From: Zygnema cylindricum
Taxonomy: Eukaryota > Streptophyta > Zygnematophyceae > Zygnematales > Zygnemataceae
Direction: 5' to 3'
Assembly: GCA_037447655.1 (NCBI GenBank)
Contig: JBBHKE010003324.1
Span: 248,001-312,000 of the forward strand
DNA length: 64,000 bases
The position numbers and the translations under genes were made by a program. Position 1 is the first letter of the stretch. Each line of letters starts with the position of its first letter. The notes under the pieces were generated by a model. The model did not search any database. It had not been told where the DNA came from and saw only the letters and a program-made list of their open reading frames with translations. Of this stretch, positions 22,278 through 34,898 are shown one piece after another.

Positions 22278-24157
22278 ATGGCTCGAATCATGGCTGTCCT
22301 TCTTCTCCTTTGTTTCTCCCTTATGGCCGTCAGCTACGTGTCAGCAAATCAAAGCCCCGAAGACTTTGTTAAAGCAACAATTGCCGGTCATCCGGTCGTC
22401 ATCTTCTCCAAATCTTACTGTCCGTATGTGCCTATGTTTGCCCTTACTCTAGACTCTATCTTGTATTGCTGTTATCGTTTTTGTGTTTCTATTTAAGACG
22501 GCTCCAAAGTAGCCTTTGTTATTCTGACAATACGATTCCGTTTGGATGGATCTGGAAAAACAGGTATTGTAGGAGAGCTAAACAAGTGTTTAGTCAACTT
22601 GGTGTAAAGCCTTTTGTGGTGGAGCTTGATGAAAGAGGTAAGAGATAAAAATATTGTTTTGTTTTATCTCTGATTTTTGTTACACGTCAGTGTACAGAAA
22701 TGAATGGTTGTTGTCACATTACGTCAATCGGTTTCATATCTATGCTTATTGATTCATGTATTTTTGAAATGTTACTCCTTTGATGTGTATGTCTGTGACT
22801 TCATGTCTTTTTTTTTTCTTTCTTTTTTCCGATTTGCAGTCCTCAGTTTGAGCCAGTTTTGCTGAGGCAACGCAAAATGCTTTGTTTTTGGTTTTTCACT
22901 ATTTGAAGTTCTATTTATAATTATTTAGTAATTGAACAGTTTCTTGTTTTCGGCTTGGTTTTTTCTAGTTTTTGTGTTTCGAGTATCTATGGTCTTCACT
23001 ATGTTAGGGTTGATGCAGCGAATCCTGTGTGAGGAATTTCATTGGAGAATTTTGTTCTTTAAAGCCAATTTTTTTCAACATTTGGAGTTTTATTTGTTTT
23101 CATTTAATTGTTTAACAAAATGTCTTGTTTTCTGCTTTTTCCTAGTGTTTGTGAGTTTTGAGTAGTAATAGTCTTCGCTATAGTAGGCCTGTCCATCTGT
23201 TAAATTGTCATTTATGTACTTTTCAATCTGGTCATGGAAGAACGTACATGTGTTTGTTTCTGCAGTAATCTATGCGAATTTTCTCTTTGTTTTCGTTTGA
23301 CAATCTCTTCTGAATGTGTATTTTACTTGCCACCCATCATGATGAATATGACTGGTTCACGGAATTGTATATGGCCATCGTTTGTTAAATCACATTAATG
23401 TTCTTGACATTCTTATTTTTTCTTTTTTAGGTCTTCAAGTTGCTATGGTTAGATAAGGCGAAGTCTGGTATGTATCTGAATGTGCTATGATGAGGAATTG
23501 TTGGTATCTCCACAACTGTGTGCCATTTAATATTCTGGAACGTTTGGTTATCATTATGGCTCAGCTTTATTGGGGTGTTTGTTGTTTTCAATTTTTATTT
23601 ATGATCATTGAATGACCCATTTTCAATGATTGAGCACTTTTTGGCTGTAAACTTATTTTCCAGGTTGTGAACAACTGCCTAATCATTAGAGATGAAAAAA
23701 TTGGAAATGAATCAGAGACACACCAATGAAGGCTACCCCTTGTAGGGTAATTATATGGACGCAATTGCTGGTGATACTGGCCAATAATCACCGAAATCAT
23801 ACAGAAAGATGTATGTTTCTTACAAAATTGTACAAAATTTCCGTAAATTTACAGTGATTATTGCGCCAGTAATGCCAGTTACAGTGTATGTATAATTTCC
23901 CTGTTATAGTGTTTTCCTGTTGGACGGAAATATTTGGGCCAATACATTAATTTATCGTATTTTGATTTCACATTTCTAGTGATGGAAACTATGGCTGTCA
24001 TGTCCTGGTAATTAAAGGTGGATGAAGAAGACAACTGACAGGTCCAAAGCTGAGATCACCAATGAGAGAGAGTGGAAGGAGGGTGGGAGGGAGGGAGAGG
24101 GAGAGGGGGAGGAGAGGGGGAGGAGAGGGTGATAGCGAGGGTGAGGGTGAGGGAGAG

Positions 24158-24229
<72 letters not shown>

Positions 24230-24979
24230 ATGCATGCATTTGAAACTAACACTCTGGTAATTGGGAATTTTGACTGGGAATTTGCAGATGATGGTCAGGA
24301 TATCCAGAATGCAGTCAGTTCTATTGTAGGGCGACGAACAGTCCCTCAAGTATTTGTCAATAGTCGCCATATTGGAGGCTCAGATGGTTTGTTGCTGAAC
24401 TCCTCCTTGTACAACTGACAGTTTTTTATGAGAGTAGTAACAAATGAAATTTTACGCTCTTTCTCTCTGGCCGTGGGATTCAAATATAAGCAGTTGCTCA
24501 AAAAATTATAAATTTATGCAATCTTTGCAATGTCTTTTAGAGCTGAGGTCTTTTGATTTGAGTCTGGACACTTTTCTAATCCACTGTCAGTTGCAGTGTA
24601 TAGTATGTTCATGGTCAAGCTGTGATACCTTCTCACTTAAGTGTAAAAACGTTTTATTTCATGTTTTTAATCAGAAAACCTGTGGCTAAAAGGTTTATCT
24701 TTTATTCGTACCATGAACAGCCTAAGACAAGATCATCATGACAAAGTTGTAGTTTAAGTATTACCTGGCATGGCGTGTGAACATCAGAAACATAGCAGCT
24801 ATTCTAGCCATATGGCAGTGGATTGTTGTGGATTTTAATTTTACTTTTTTTTTTTTTTTTCTGTTTTTGTTTTCTTTTTGTCTTGTTCTGTTTTTTTTGC
24901 CGTTGCAGATACCGTGGCAGCGTTTGAGAGTGGAAAATTGGAAAGACTCGTATCAAAGACAGCAAGGCAGGAATTGTAA
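22278..24979 (+). CDS. Secretory-pathway CPYC glutaredoxin (GRXC3/C4-like), four exons
   Basis: Exons 22278-22423, 22564-22637, 24288-24386 and 24909-24979 join in phase at GT-AG introns into 129 codons. Residues 1-23 are a signal peptide (a hydrophobic [11 protein letters not shown] core ending near VSA). The active site CPYC is restored only after splicing, because intron 1 splits the proline codon. Other glutaredoxin landmarks are [27 protein letters not shown] (cis-Pro TVP) and HIGGSDDT, which binds glutathione. It should reduce disulfides and mixed glutathione disulfides using GSH. The signal peptide and plant GRXC3/C4 homology place it in the endomembrane system. It ends ARQEL, resembling but not equal to an ER-retrieval tetrapeptide. 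Intron 2 (1650 bp) holds a MITE and a (GA)n tract. The start is the first ATG giving a signal peptide. Confidence 0.93.
23745..23901. mobile_element. Small MITE in glutaredoxin intron 2
   Basis: GGGTAATTATATG at the left is inverted as TATAATTTCCC at the right. The roughly 48 bases at each end are imperfect inverted repeats containing ACTGGC...AATAATCAC. Related to 29189-29293. Confidence 0.6.
24062..24229 (+). repeat. G-rich tract and (GA)n microsatellite
   Basis: GGGAGG/GAGGGAGAGG-rich DNA (24062-24158) runs into about 35 uninterrupted GA units (24159-24229), ending some 60 bases before exon 3 of the glutaredoxin gene. The apparent reading frames across it (Arg-Glu or Ser-Leu repeats) are artefacts. 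Confidence 0.95.
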
Positions 24980-26675
24980 GGTGTGTAAGATGAGACCGTA
25001 GCCTTGATGTCATCACTACAATTTCGTCTGGGCTATGTATTCTGTCCCCGTATACGAGATTTTTATTCGAGATTTGTATTCGAGCTTTGTATTCAAGGTT
25101 TTTATTGGAGCTTCTTATTCAAGGTCGTTATTGTGTATGAAATTAATTTAGTATTGGTTTGTAACTTTGGAGATCGGAAACGAGGATAATGAGTTCGCAT
25201 ATGGGAGTATCAAGTTGTCATCATATCTATTGCCACTTTCTAATATGAAAAATGTTTCTATTCACCCATGGGCAAAAGGTTCATTCGGGAGTTTTTTACT
25301 GCACATCTTTTCTTGCTTGTTTTGTGGGACATAATGGTCTTCAAGTTTCAACTTGTGGAGACCGTATGTCCGTTTGTGAATTTTTACTCAACTTTTATAT
25401 CGAATGAATGCTATGTTTACCTCACTTAAACTCGGAAAAATGCTATATGTATGTGATTTTTGTGTCGGTCGATTTGCATTCACCACAAGGTGTGTCTCTT
25501 GTATTTTTTTGTGAATCATGAAATGATGAGATCTACTCTTTCCATCATTATTAGATGTAAACAGTAACATTTTTCAGGCATTCATTTTCCAGGAAAGTAC
25601 TTTTTCTCATTACACATTTTGCCAGTTTTCTATCGCGGTGTCACGATCGAAGAGTAATTCTGTTACCTCTCAATTTCTCTTCTCAGACGAAACAACCAAT
25701 GGTTAATCACAGAGTTAAATGCCTTCACTGCCTGATAAATGTTCAACTGTAATAGCGGTGGGCAGTGTAATCAATCATTAGGGCCAAACTGGCTTGCGAT
25801 TGGCAACTTTCGAAAAACAATAATTTCCTGAGCCAGCCACACCATTGTTGGTTGTCATGTGAGATGAAATTAAATATAATAGGAGAATATAATATATAAT
25901 GTAGCATGAGATGGCTACGTGTTGCTTTCTACGAACCTTCTTCTAAGGTACCTAGTCGTAAGATCCTCAACTAGTAGGAATTGCATTCTTGACCAATCTA
26001 GTGATGTCTTTAAAGTAACGTCGTTTTCAAACGCGTGCTTTTTCTTTCCGGGATCATACGTCAAGTTTCGTACCAAGTTTGTAAAATTGTCATCCAATTT
26101 AGCGATTCACAGTGCAGATTTCGCACAATAGAAACGGTGTTTAGTTAGGGATGCATACTGTACAGCATTTGGCGATTTTTGTGAGGGGGGCAAAACTCTC
26201 GAAGGAACACAATTATATTCTGCATTGCGATGTGTGCTGTTTTACTGTACTGTATGGCGATGATCTGCAATATATGAAATAGTTGGTAAGGTTTTACTGC
26301 TACCAACCGTTTTCCGCTACAAGTACCGTAATTTGTTCTATCTGGACCATTAAGGCTGTTTAATTGAAACAGGGAGCCCTCCTCATCTGCAAAAACGACC
26401 CGAACCCACAAGCACTTTCCATTCAAACAGAGAATTTGACCAATCATATTTGCTTCTTTTCTTTTACGACGTGCGATATTGGAAGAACATGCTCTCTATT
26501 TGAATGGATAAGCAGCCTTAAGTCTTTGGGGGGATCAAGACGTTGCGAGACATGAGAGGCGCTTTTAAAAGTGAACCTATGTCTAGCATAAAATCAGAGC
26601 AATAAAGCCAAAATATGAACCAAATTTTAGTGCCCGGGAATTTGGCGGTCCACTACTATTTGCATGTAGCCTCAC
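24980..26675. other. Glutaredoxin 3' flank, no gene recognised
   Basis: Probable 3' UTR of the glutaredoxin gene followed by AT-rich DNA. Only short overlapping frames occur, none with recognisable domains. No repeat family was seen. Confidence 0.5.
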
Positions 26676-26699
26676 TTGGGACGTAATTTCAACTGTTTA

Positions 26700-26892
26700 G
26701 ATCCCTGTACCTATATCCCAGCCATCTATCCTCTCCTCCACCTGCCTCTTCTCGCTCGTCGTCCTCTCCCCCACTGTGCTCCTTTCCTCCCTCCCTTACC
26801 TCTTCCCCTTTCCTTCCTCTCCCCCTCCCCCTTGCGATTCCCTTCCCCCTCCCCCTCTCCCTGTCCTGTCCCCGTCCCTCTCCCTGTATCAC
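26700..26892 (+). repeat. CT-rich low-complexity tract
   Basis: CCTCCC/CCCCTTCC runs on the plus strand. Frames through it are low-complexity and not credible genes. 26893-27330 shows nothing else. Confidence 0.8.
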
Positions 26893-27331
26893 TATGCATC
26901 GAGGGACTTCTTCGGTGTGATACTAAGAATACTCAATGCATGTCATGTGGTATCATCATATGGTGATTTTCGAACGAAATTCCAAACAACAAGCAGATCT
27001 AAACTTAAGTCAAAAATTCCCCCGATGTATGAACTACATCAGGAGGGCGTATGGTGTCGAAGTGTACGATCCTGTTATCTTCTGTTCCGGGGATACTATC
27101 ATAGGTTAGCAAAAATAAAGACATGTAACATATACTAGTAGAATGGCTGACAATTGCCATTAAAAATGCATTGTTTACTTTCAACCGTGAAGTTGTTTCT
27201 TTTTCAAAAACATTACAATGTCGTGTCCTACAGGGAGTGAGTGCTTCCCGTAAATGCTCTGTTTAAATTGGACAGCTTTTGAAGATGTAAGGAAAATGTA
27301 AAAGGTTGATGGTATATAACAAAAAATTCCT

Positions 27332-27377
27332 CGATGGTATTGATGATGATGATGATGATGATAATGATGATGATGAC
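27332..27377 (+). repeat. (GAT)n microsatellite
   Basis: Imperfect GAT repeat of about 15 units. The His-rich frame on the minus strand is its shadow. The surrounding 27378-27790 shows no further feature. Confidence 0.9.
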
Positions 27378-27792
27378 GTGACACCGAGAAGGCTTCATTG
27401 AAAAAACAAAGTTAACAACCAATTATTTGTCAATTACTTGAACTGAGAAATAAAAACATCGATACAGTTTGGAGTTTACATGGACAACCTTCTTGTTACC
27501 ATTTAATTGTGCACAGAGAAAGAAGCACGATGTAAACGAAGTTCCAGCACTGTAAAGAAAATGGAGGTTTGCAGGGAATACTAAACAGAGACAACGTAGT
27601 CAAAATTCTGGCAGTAGTTGGGTTCCTTTCAAGTGACATAATACGACAAACACATGACGACTCTTGAATCTTGCTAACTTGCACAAATTAACAACTATAG
27701 TGTCACAACCACGATTACACATACATTCGACAGATAAAATAAAGAAAACCTAAGACTGTAACGCTTTTTTTTTTAATGAGTCCTCTCAGATT

Positions 27793-29516
27793 TCAATGCA
27801 TGTTGTATGGATACCCGCGGTTCTTTGATGTCAATTCCATCTCTACTTTCTCCAATTCCCTGCGGCCCCAACCAGCAATTTTCTTAAATATATGAAGTAA
27901 CTGTGAGTATTTTCGCTTAAGGGAACTGGAGTAAAAACAAGCATTAACAACTTTTATCATATTATCAGAAAATGAACACGTGTAAAGAGAAGGCAGGTCA
28001 AACATGCAAAAAATAATCATGATAGTTTGCCTCTATGACCCTATATTAATATGAGAACTTCACCTTTTTTTTGCATCTCGTCTTCTCATGGCCTCCATCA
28101 TCATCTCTTCGAGCTTGACGTTCTCATTCTGTAGAAATTGAGTTTCTTCTCTCCTTATTTTAATAACTCTTTGGATCTGGTCCACTTCCATGGCTACCTC
28201 ATTCCGTTTTCTTTCCACTTTGTGACTTTCTGATTGAACGAAAGATGTGAGTTGTTCCACTGCAATTTTCAAGGAGGCCTCTGATTTGACCAATTCCTCG
28301 TTCTCCTTTTCAAGCTTGAGAATCTCTGGAGTGTCCCACGATGACCGCTCTTGAAAACGGAATAGATCGCCTAGTTCCCATTTCAACTGATAGGATGGAC
28401 CCAGGACCTCCGAGATTAATATAATGGTCGGAAATACAAAAAAAAAAAAACAAAAGTACATAAAGTTTTTTTTCTAAACACGCGAATGGTAAACGATCTG
28501 AGTACATGAAAAAAAAAGTTCTTAAAACAAAGGAATGTCGAAATGAGCGCGCTAATACCACAGTCTTATTATAAACTTTCAACACTCGCATAACATTCAC
28601 TAGACTGAAAGTCACGATTTCCCTTTTTTTTTTTTTGTTTGCATATAAAGCAAATGTGAAGATTTAGAACAGTGATTTCGATTCGCCAAGTGTTCCCGTT
28701 GATTAGCGTGCCCTTCATTGCATTGACAGAAAATAAATAAACAGATGAATAAATCAACAAAAAAATAAAAATAAATAACTACAATTATTAGATCGTGCAA
28801 GAGAAGCACCTCACCTTTACTACTCTTTCTTGAAGTTCATTTACCATGTGTTCTTGTTCTTTCCAGAATACATCCTCCTTTTTAAGAAAAGCATCCATTT
28901 CATCTTTGTGTTTTTTTTGGTTGGCTCCATGTTCGTCCCGACATGCCAATAGTTCAGTGTATTCCTCTTCAAGAGCCCTGTAAAAAAGATTTAGATCAAA
29001 CAATTTCTAGTGAGTTTTGCATCCCATACTAAAACCTGTAGTCAATTCCTCTTGTACGTTAGTTGAGGCATGGCTATCCTATCTTTGAATGGCTTCTTGG
29101 TAAACAAATCTATACGATGAATAATTGTCTGAAGGTCCAAAACATGTTAACACTTAGAATGGTTATGAATGTATAGCATGTATAATATGGTAATTATACG
29201 TACACGATTACTGGCTAGTAATCACTGTAATTGTATAGAATAATATACTTTTACAGCGCAGTAACCCCCGTTACAGGGCTCGTATAATTCTCCTAAGAGT
29301 TAAAAAGCGCAGTATCCAGTTTCAATGCAAGAATTCTCACTCCTTAGCCACTAGGGCTCTGTCACAATTCGCCTGAAGACTTGAAACTCTTTGCTGAATC
29401 TCAAGACTAGTGGAAGTCAGAATGTTCTCCTTGGGTTTTATACTCCCCATGTCTCCAAGCATAAGTAAAATGCGATTTTGTTTGCCTTTTTTGCCCCCGT
29501 TATTTTTCACTTCAAC
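27793..29516 (-). CDS. Coiled-coil protein, four exons visible, 5' end open
   Basis: On the minus strand, exons 29516-29341, 28977-28815, about 28386-28064 and 27925-27793 join in phase with GT-AG sites to about 264 codons ending NRGYPYNMH. The exon 3 start could instead be 28407, which is also in phase. The product is hydrophilic and strongly heptad-like: LEEEYTELLACRDEH, FLKKEDVFWKEQEHMVNEL, LKLEKENEELVKSEASL, QFLQNENVKLEEMMMEAM. No signal peptide or membrane segment is seen. The first exon may begin upstream of 29516; otherwise Met at 29462 or 29450 could start it. I do not recognise the family. Cytoskeletal or flagellar coiled-coil proteins look like this, but that is only a guess. Intron 1 carries a MITE (29189-29293). 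Confidence 0.75.
29189..29293. mobile_element. Small MITE in coiled-coil gene intron 1
   Basis: GGTAATTATACG at the left is inverted as CGTATAATTCTCC at the right, 105 bp. It shares ends and an ATTACTGGC-type inner sequence with the MITE at 23745-23901. Confidence 0.6.
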
Positions 29517-30579
29517 CTGCTTAAAAAAACAAGAAGTAGCATCGCCGGTTCAAACTTCTCCGAAAATGACCCATTCAATTCTAATTACGCCTTTCTCTTT
29601 ATGCAAGCATATTCTCTTAAAAAACGTATTGTCATTTATCAGTTTTTATTCACACCATATTTTTCCTACAAACTTTGTGTGGAAGAAAAATAATTTGTTT
29701 ATTATGACCTGATTTATGAGGACAAATGACAACCAGCTTCCTGTTGTAATGTTTTGTCATGATATCAAAAAAAACACCGAATGCATCTACAACAAAATCG
29801 ACAATTGAGTGCTTCATTAGCAAGTTAATTGACAGTACTTGGACAAATTGGGAAAAAAGTGGAACAAAATGCTAAAATATCTTTATGTGCTGAATTATAT
29901 TTGGTCCATTTGACTGCTCAAAGGCAAGTTATTCGATAGTAGTAGAAAAAATAGGAAAAAACGGTAAAAAAAGGAAAACGTCTTAATGTGTCGAACCATT
30001 AATTACCAAGCAAACCATAAGAATTCAATTTACTATTATAAGGAAAAACTGCAACAACCAGCGTGCTTTCGTTTCCTACACGTGAATTCTATTTATGGCA
30101 ATCGAACATTGCTGTAGGAATTGTTTATGCTCCTACAAAATGGTAGCGAAGATTTGCTTCGGTGAGAGACAAACAATAAAGGATAGAAAACGGGACGGCA
30201 TGAATCCTAGTTGAGGAATCGGTGCCACTGGAACCAGGTGACTATAGTTAACATTGACAGCAGGTTTTGCAAGGTATAAAGAAAGCGGAGAAACAATCAA
30301 AGGTAAAAGCTACAATCAGGCAATGAAACTGAGATTGGCACAGTTTGAAAAGCAATAAACTTTCAATTTAACTTTAAGAGGGCAGCGATGTTAGTTGGAA
30401 ATACTTGCAGTTGTTTTTTGTATTCTTTGGGGAGCTAGATAGTATTCTGGACGTATTCTGAAACGGTACTGCACCTAATGTTTTCGAGCCATATCCTGAT
30501 AATCTTTTCTGTGCGTGATACTGGTTCTAGATGGTGCTGCAATGCCTGCGGTTAAATCAGCTGGCAAAATTACTATAGC
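29517..30579. other. No gene recognised
   Basis: AT-rich DNA upstream of the visible part of the coiled-coil gene. It may include its first exon and promoter, which I could not locate. Confidence 0.4.
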
Positions 30580-30799
30580 TACACCGTGAATCGTTATTAG
30601 TGCTGATGTATTTTTAGTCTCATTAAACATCTTTTCTCCGTACACGTATGTCTGTTTTTAGATCTGACGGTTGAGATTGAAAGGTAAGCTTCTCAGCTTT
30701 CGATTGACGGTCTCAAATTGAAAATCTGACAAGTGTGTACGGAGAAAATGTGTTTTTAAGTGGCGAAAAAATTTAACACTAATAGCGATACAAGGTGTA
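30580..30799. mobile_element. Foldback MITE of the TA-flanked pogo-like family
   Basis: Starts TA-CACCGTGAATCGTTATTAGTG and ends with the inverted form followed by TA. Inner arms (TCTCCGTACAC and GTGTACGGAGA) are also inverted, so the whole 220 bp can fold into a hairpin. The ends match those of the large element at 35288-45374, which could have mobilised it. A truncated relative lies at 57473-57650. Confidence 0.8.
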
Positions 30800-32334
30800 G
30801 TTCCGAAATGGGTGCTGCGCTCCATTTTCTTCAGGCTGTGTCCTGAATCGTGCGTCTCTGCTCAATTCCGTGCGGTTCGTATCATCGGCAAAGTTCGGTT
30901 TCAGCTCAAGGGCGTGGCGTCCACAAGCGCGCGAAAAAATCGCGCAACACAATTGGGGACACGTGGTCAGAGTGACGAATACGATGTTACTCAAAGGGCA
31001 GATGTTGATTGGATTGGCGCCTTTGGGTTAACGCTGCCGTTGGTCCGCAGGTATCTCAAATGAATTAAAAATGTGGGCGTTGGTTGATGACAGAATGAAA
31101 GCAATTTTTTTGTATAATCTCATAAAAAGAGTTTAAGAGGTAAAAAAGAAGAAAGAAGAAAGAAAAAGGAAAAAGGAGAAGAAAAAAGAAAAGGAAAACG
31201 GGGCGTGAGGAAGACATGAGAAGGATGAAGAAGACTTAAAATTGAATTAGCAAAAGGTTAAATTGTTGGTCCAAAATAATTATTAATAGAATGGTGAAGA
31301 AGAGAACTTCAACCGTGCAATGGCACCTCCGAACATTCTTATCGTAATTTTTGTTGCGCGTTCACCGCAAAAGTCACAACATCTAGAGCAAGATTGCAAT
31401 AGCATTTGAACGTGCACTAAAAAGTGGTAATGTTCATTAAAAAGTGTTACCATATGATATTTTTCCTTTCTTGTAAATCATTGCTAACAGTTGAGCACAT
31501 AAGACAAATATACAAAGGTGTAATACATACTCCCAACAAACTATTAACTTGGTAAGTACAACTTATACTTTCCATGTGCGAGTGACATTCGCCCGCATCG
31601 CCTAACATATTTGTCATCCAAATCAATGAAGATTGACACCACTTAAAATATGTGTTTCTAATAAGGGGAAGGATCATTTGGGCACCGTTACTTAAACTAT
31701 TCAAAATGACGGTATAGTTAAGGGCCGAGTGGTCAATGGGTTCAGAAAACGATTTTTTTACCTTGCATCAAGAAGAAGACAATATGGTCAAAAAAGAGGG
31801 GGGGTACCAAAAGTGGCGGACTTAGCGTAATATGAAAGGTCGGCGGTCGTTTTTAGCGCCTCAAGAGAGAGAATGGGCAACCTTTGATATGCAAGATTAG
31901 AGGAGGAAGTCAAATTTAAAATCAATGAGATGATTGCTTAGCATATGGAAAACTCCGATAAGATGATCACCCTATAAAAATGGGATGAAGAGGAGTTGAT
32001 TGAAAAAAAAAGTTATGGTAGATTAAGGGTCATGACACAATTATGTTTTTGAGGATATTTTTCATCTTTTATTTTGGTGAAGTGGCGCCAAAACCAAAAT
32101 TTCTACTAGAAAGGTATGCATGGGTACTTTTCGATTAATGACAACAACATTTCTAAAGTTGAAACAAGATTTTAATGTTATTTTTTTGGTTGTCCTTACA
32201 TTTTAGTGTTTCACTTTTATTACGCCTTGTATTAAAGTTTCACTTATGCACGTCGAATATGGTCGCCATCCGGTTACATTATTATCTTTTTACTTTTTTT
32301 CCATCTTTCGCAACAAAGGAGTTAAGTTACTTCA
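30800..32334. other. No gene recognised; purine-rich tract
   Basis: 30800-31060 is relatively GC-rich, with only short frames. 31130-31205 is a GAAAAAGG-type purine tract. The rest is AT-rich with no recognisable feature. Confidence 0.4.
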
Positions 32335-33275
32335 TGTTGAAAATAGGAAAAAGGTAATTCTTATCCTACTTCTAGTTCTCAGGGTAGAGACAGAATAGAA
32401 GCCTCAAGAGAATGGAAGCCATGGCTGCCTATGAAAGCCCTAACTAAAGAGAGAGAGAGAGATAGCATGCACCACATCAAAAGGGTCACCAAACCTAGAT
32501 TTGATCCTAGATCTTACGGAGACCATAATTAGCGTCCACCTTATATGGTAATTTGTATGAAGGTTGAATAAATAAAGTGTTTGATGGATACTTAAACAGT
32601 TCGCAATGCTAAAATTCATTTAACGGCATCTGACGAATTGGTGAACATTGAACTGGCGGAGTACGACAGCCACAAAAACATTATGCGCGCTGACTAAATT
32701 GGACGGACGACTTTTTAGGAAAATATGGGAGCGGACGGTTTGCGTGAGCGCCGACAACCCGGAATGGCTTTTTTGGCGGCTTACGCCAAAATAACCACAA
32801 ATTGACATGTGGCAAATCGTCAAAGGTCGACAAAGGAGGACAAGACAAATCAATGGCGTTGGACATGGAAGGTACACCGTCTTTAGTGGTGTCGTACAAT
32901 TTATGTGGTGGCTAATAAATTTTATACATAGCTCGCGGTACTTTACATCCCTCTCATTGGCATAGGGTTTAGAAAGCAAACTTTGAGAGTCGGTAGTTTA
33001 AACTTACATTTTTTTAGAAGCCCTCTCTCCCAAAGGCCATCTGTATAAATCCGTTGTCTTTGAACAACCATAACTAACTGCTTTGGGGAGAAAATTTGGA
33101 AATTCTTTTTGCGTTCGACTTAGGGGAGTCTTGTCCTCACAGAAGTGAGGACGGTCAAAATTTTTGCTTGCCTGGGTGGCAGATATTACTTGATGAACTA
33201 AAGTGGGTCAGGGTTATCTTAGAGGCTCTCTTTGAGCTACTCATTATGTAGGACTATGGAGTCCACATAATTTCA
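32335..33275 (+). repeat. Old solo LTR related to families A-C
   Basis: Starts TGTTGAAAAT and ends ATAATTTCA, 941 bp. Family features persist in order: AAGCCATGGCTGCC, CTAGATTTGATCCTAG (tRNA-like T-arm), TTTTGGCGGCTT, a TATAAAT box near 33048, and the R/U5-like segment with TTCTTTTTGCGTTCGACT and GCCTGGGTGGC. No internal region follows. The flanks CTTCA and CTTTG match at only three of five positions, consistent with age. Confidence 0.75.
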
Positions 33276-34026
33276 CTTTGAGGTCGCTTTGACCCTCAAA
33301 AATATTTTAATACATGATATATCTACCAAGCTAATGATATGTATGTCCGATTCACCATGGCTTACATCTTTGTCGACTACGCGTGTTGCACCTACATTTC
33401 TCTCGGTAATGAGATGTTGACTCCCACATGTCTTGTTGTCAGTCCTCTTGATTTCACCGTGCCTTAGATTAAAGAGTTGTGGTAGAATCAGTGATCTACA
33501 CGGTAATCGCGTGACTTGTTAATAACTTGTATGAACCAATTCATAAGAAGTTCCCTTTGTTTTTGTTTGAATGATACAATTCATTGATTTTAATAGTGTA
33601 TTTTGTTTACATTATATTAGAATGCTTTTGTTTTAGTTGACAATACGTGAGTTGGCCGAACTACGACATTTCATTTTATTTTTTTCCCAAAAGGAATGTC
33701 CAAGCAACTATAAACCATTTGGAAACATCATTTTGAGAACAAAAACGCGTCTTGTTCTTTTTTGTAGGTTTCTATTGTTTTTCTCCCTCCCTTCTCATTT
33801 TATGGCATCTACTTTTACGCCTCGAAGAAGAAACGCATTGGAAGTTAGTTTTAGGTTAGCTTTTGAGTTAAATTGACCTGCACGGGTGTCAACCAGTTTT
33901 AGGGTATACAACTAAAAGGAACTTTGGATTTTAGTTGTGCTAAACCACTTAAGCCGTTGGAACATCAAAAATTTCGATAAAGATGGGACAAGTTAAACCT
34001 AATAGCAAAATATGGAATCGGTACTG
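33276..34026. other. No gene recognised
   Basis: AT-rich sequence with only short frames lacking recognisable motifs. Confidence 0.4.
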
Positions 34027-34435
34027 TAGTGTTGTGTATTGGTAGTTTTTTCACAATAACGGATATGTACCAATTGACTCGTTGATTTTCATTATGACTA
34101 TTATTAGTGTTGTGTATCGAGAATTTTTGTTATCGCGATAAAATCGATGTTGGATATAGGGATATCGAACGGGCAGAGGGGTTGATATCAGTCCGTGACC
34201 AACAAAAATGTTGCGATATATTTGGTGGGAGTTGGGTCCGTACGAGTGCATTACGAAAACAATGTACGAAAAAGCTTACAAAGGCTTTAGATTTTTTTTT
34301 GGACAACCATCGAACGATATATCATAAGTATATCGCAATATTAAGCTTCCCGGACCGATATATCGATTATCGTTACGTTAAAGAATATACAGTTTGGATA
34401 TCGACGAGAGGCTATCGATACACAACACCGAATAT
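34027..34435. mobile_element. Decayed hAT-type MITE copies
   Basis: A fragment starts TAGTGTTGTGTATTGG at 34027. A second copy starts TAGTGTTGTGTATCG at 34105 and ends with CGATACACAACACC near 34428. The interior has the same TATCGCGATAAAATCGAT-type palindromes as the element at 21230-22135. Target duplications are not recoverable. Confidence 0.65.
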
Positions 34436-34898
34436 TAATGTTGTGTATCGGTTTTTTTATCGCGATAAAATCGATACCGATAGTTATCGGTTATCGATCG
34501 GTAAGTGGTCCCGATATATTGCTCCGAGATCAACAAACTCCTTATCGGCAATAAGGGAAAAATAAATGATTGTACGCTAAATAAAAGTACTTTATAATAT
34601 ATTGTATTACATTTGTTTCTCTATGTAGGGTGGCATTCCACGTATGACAGTATGTTACGTACTCTGTATAACAACTGAACGGACGTTCAATACAACGGAG
34701 TAAACCGTACAACTATCGCCGATATTTATGGAACCGGTGCTAAAGCGAAAAAAAACCGATATTACCGTTCTTTTGTTGCAACGTTTTTTATCGAGATAAC
34801 ACTGGTACCGATATATTGTGCCAATACATTGATTATCGGTAGGCCAATAAAAAGGGACACATCAGTTATGGGCAAATGGCTACCGATACACAACACTA
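34436..34898. mobile_element. hAT-type MITE, third copy
   Basis: Starts TAATGTTGTGTATCGG and ends CCGATACACAACACTA, about 463 bp. Flanking AATATTA occurs on both sides near the ends, but the exact 8-bp duplication is blurred. 34899-35287 shows no other feature. Confidence 0.68.

Noticed and set aside
23998-24418. Overlapping Ser-Leu and Arg-Glu frames around the (GA)n repeat
   Set aside because: Microsatellite artefact inside glutaredoxin intron 2; the genuine exon 3 is only 24288-24386.
25915-26131. Overlapping 60-70-codon frames on both strands as a small gene
   Set aside because: No recognised motif, no splice partners and mutual overlap of the frames.
27181-27422. His-rich frame on the minus strand
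   Set aside because: Shadow of the GAT microsatellite.
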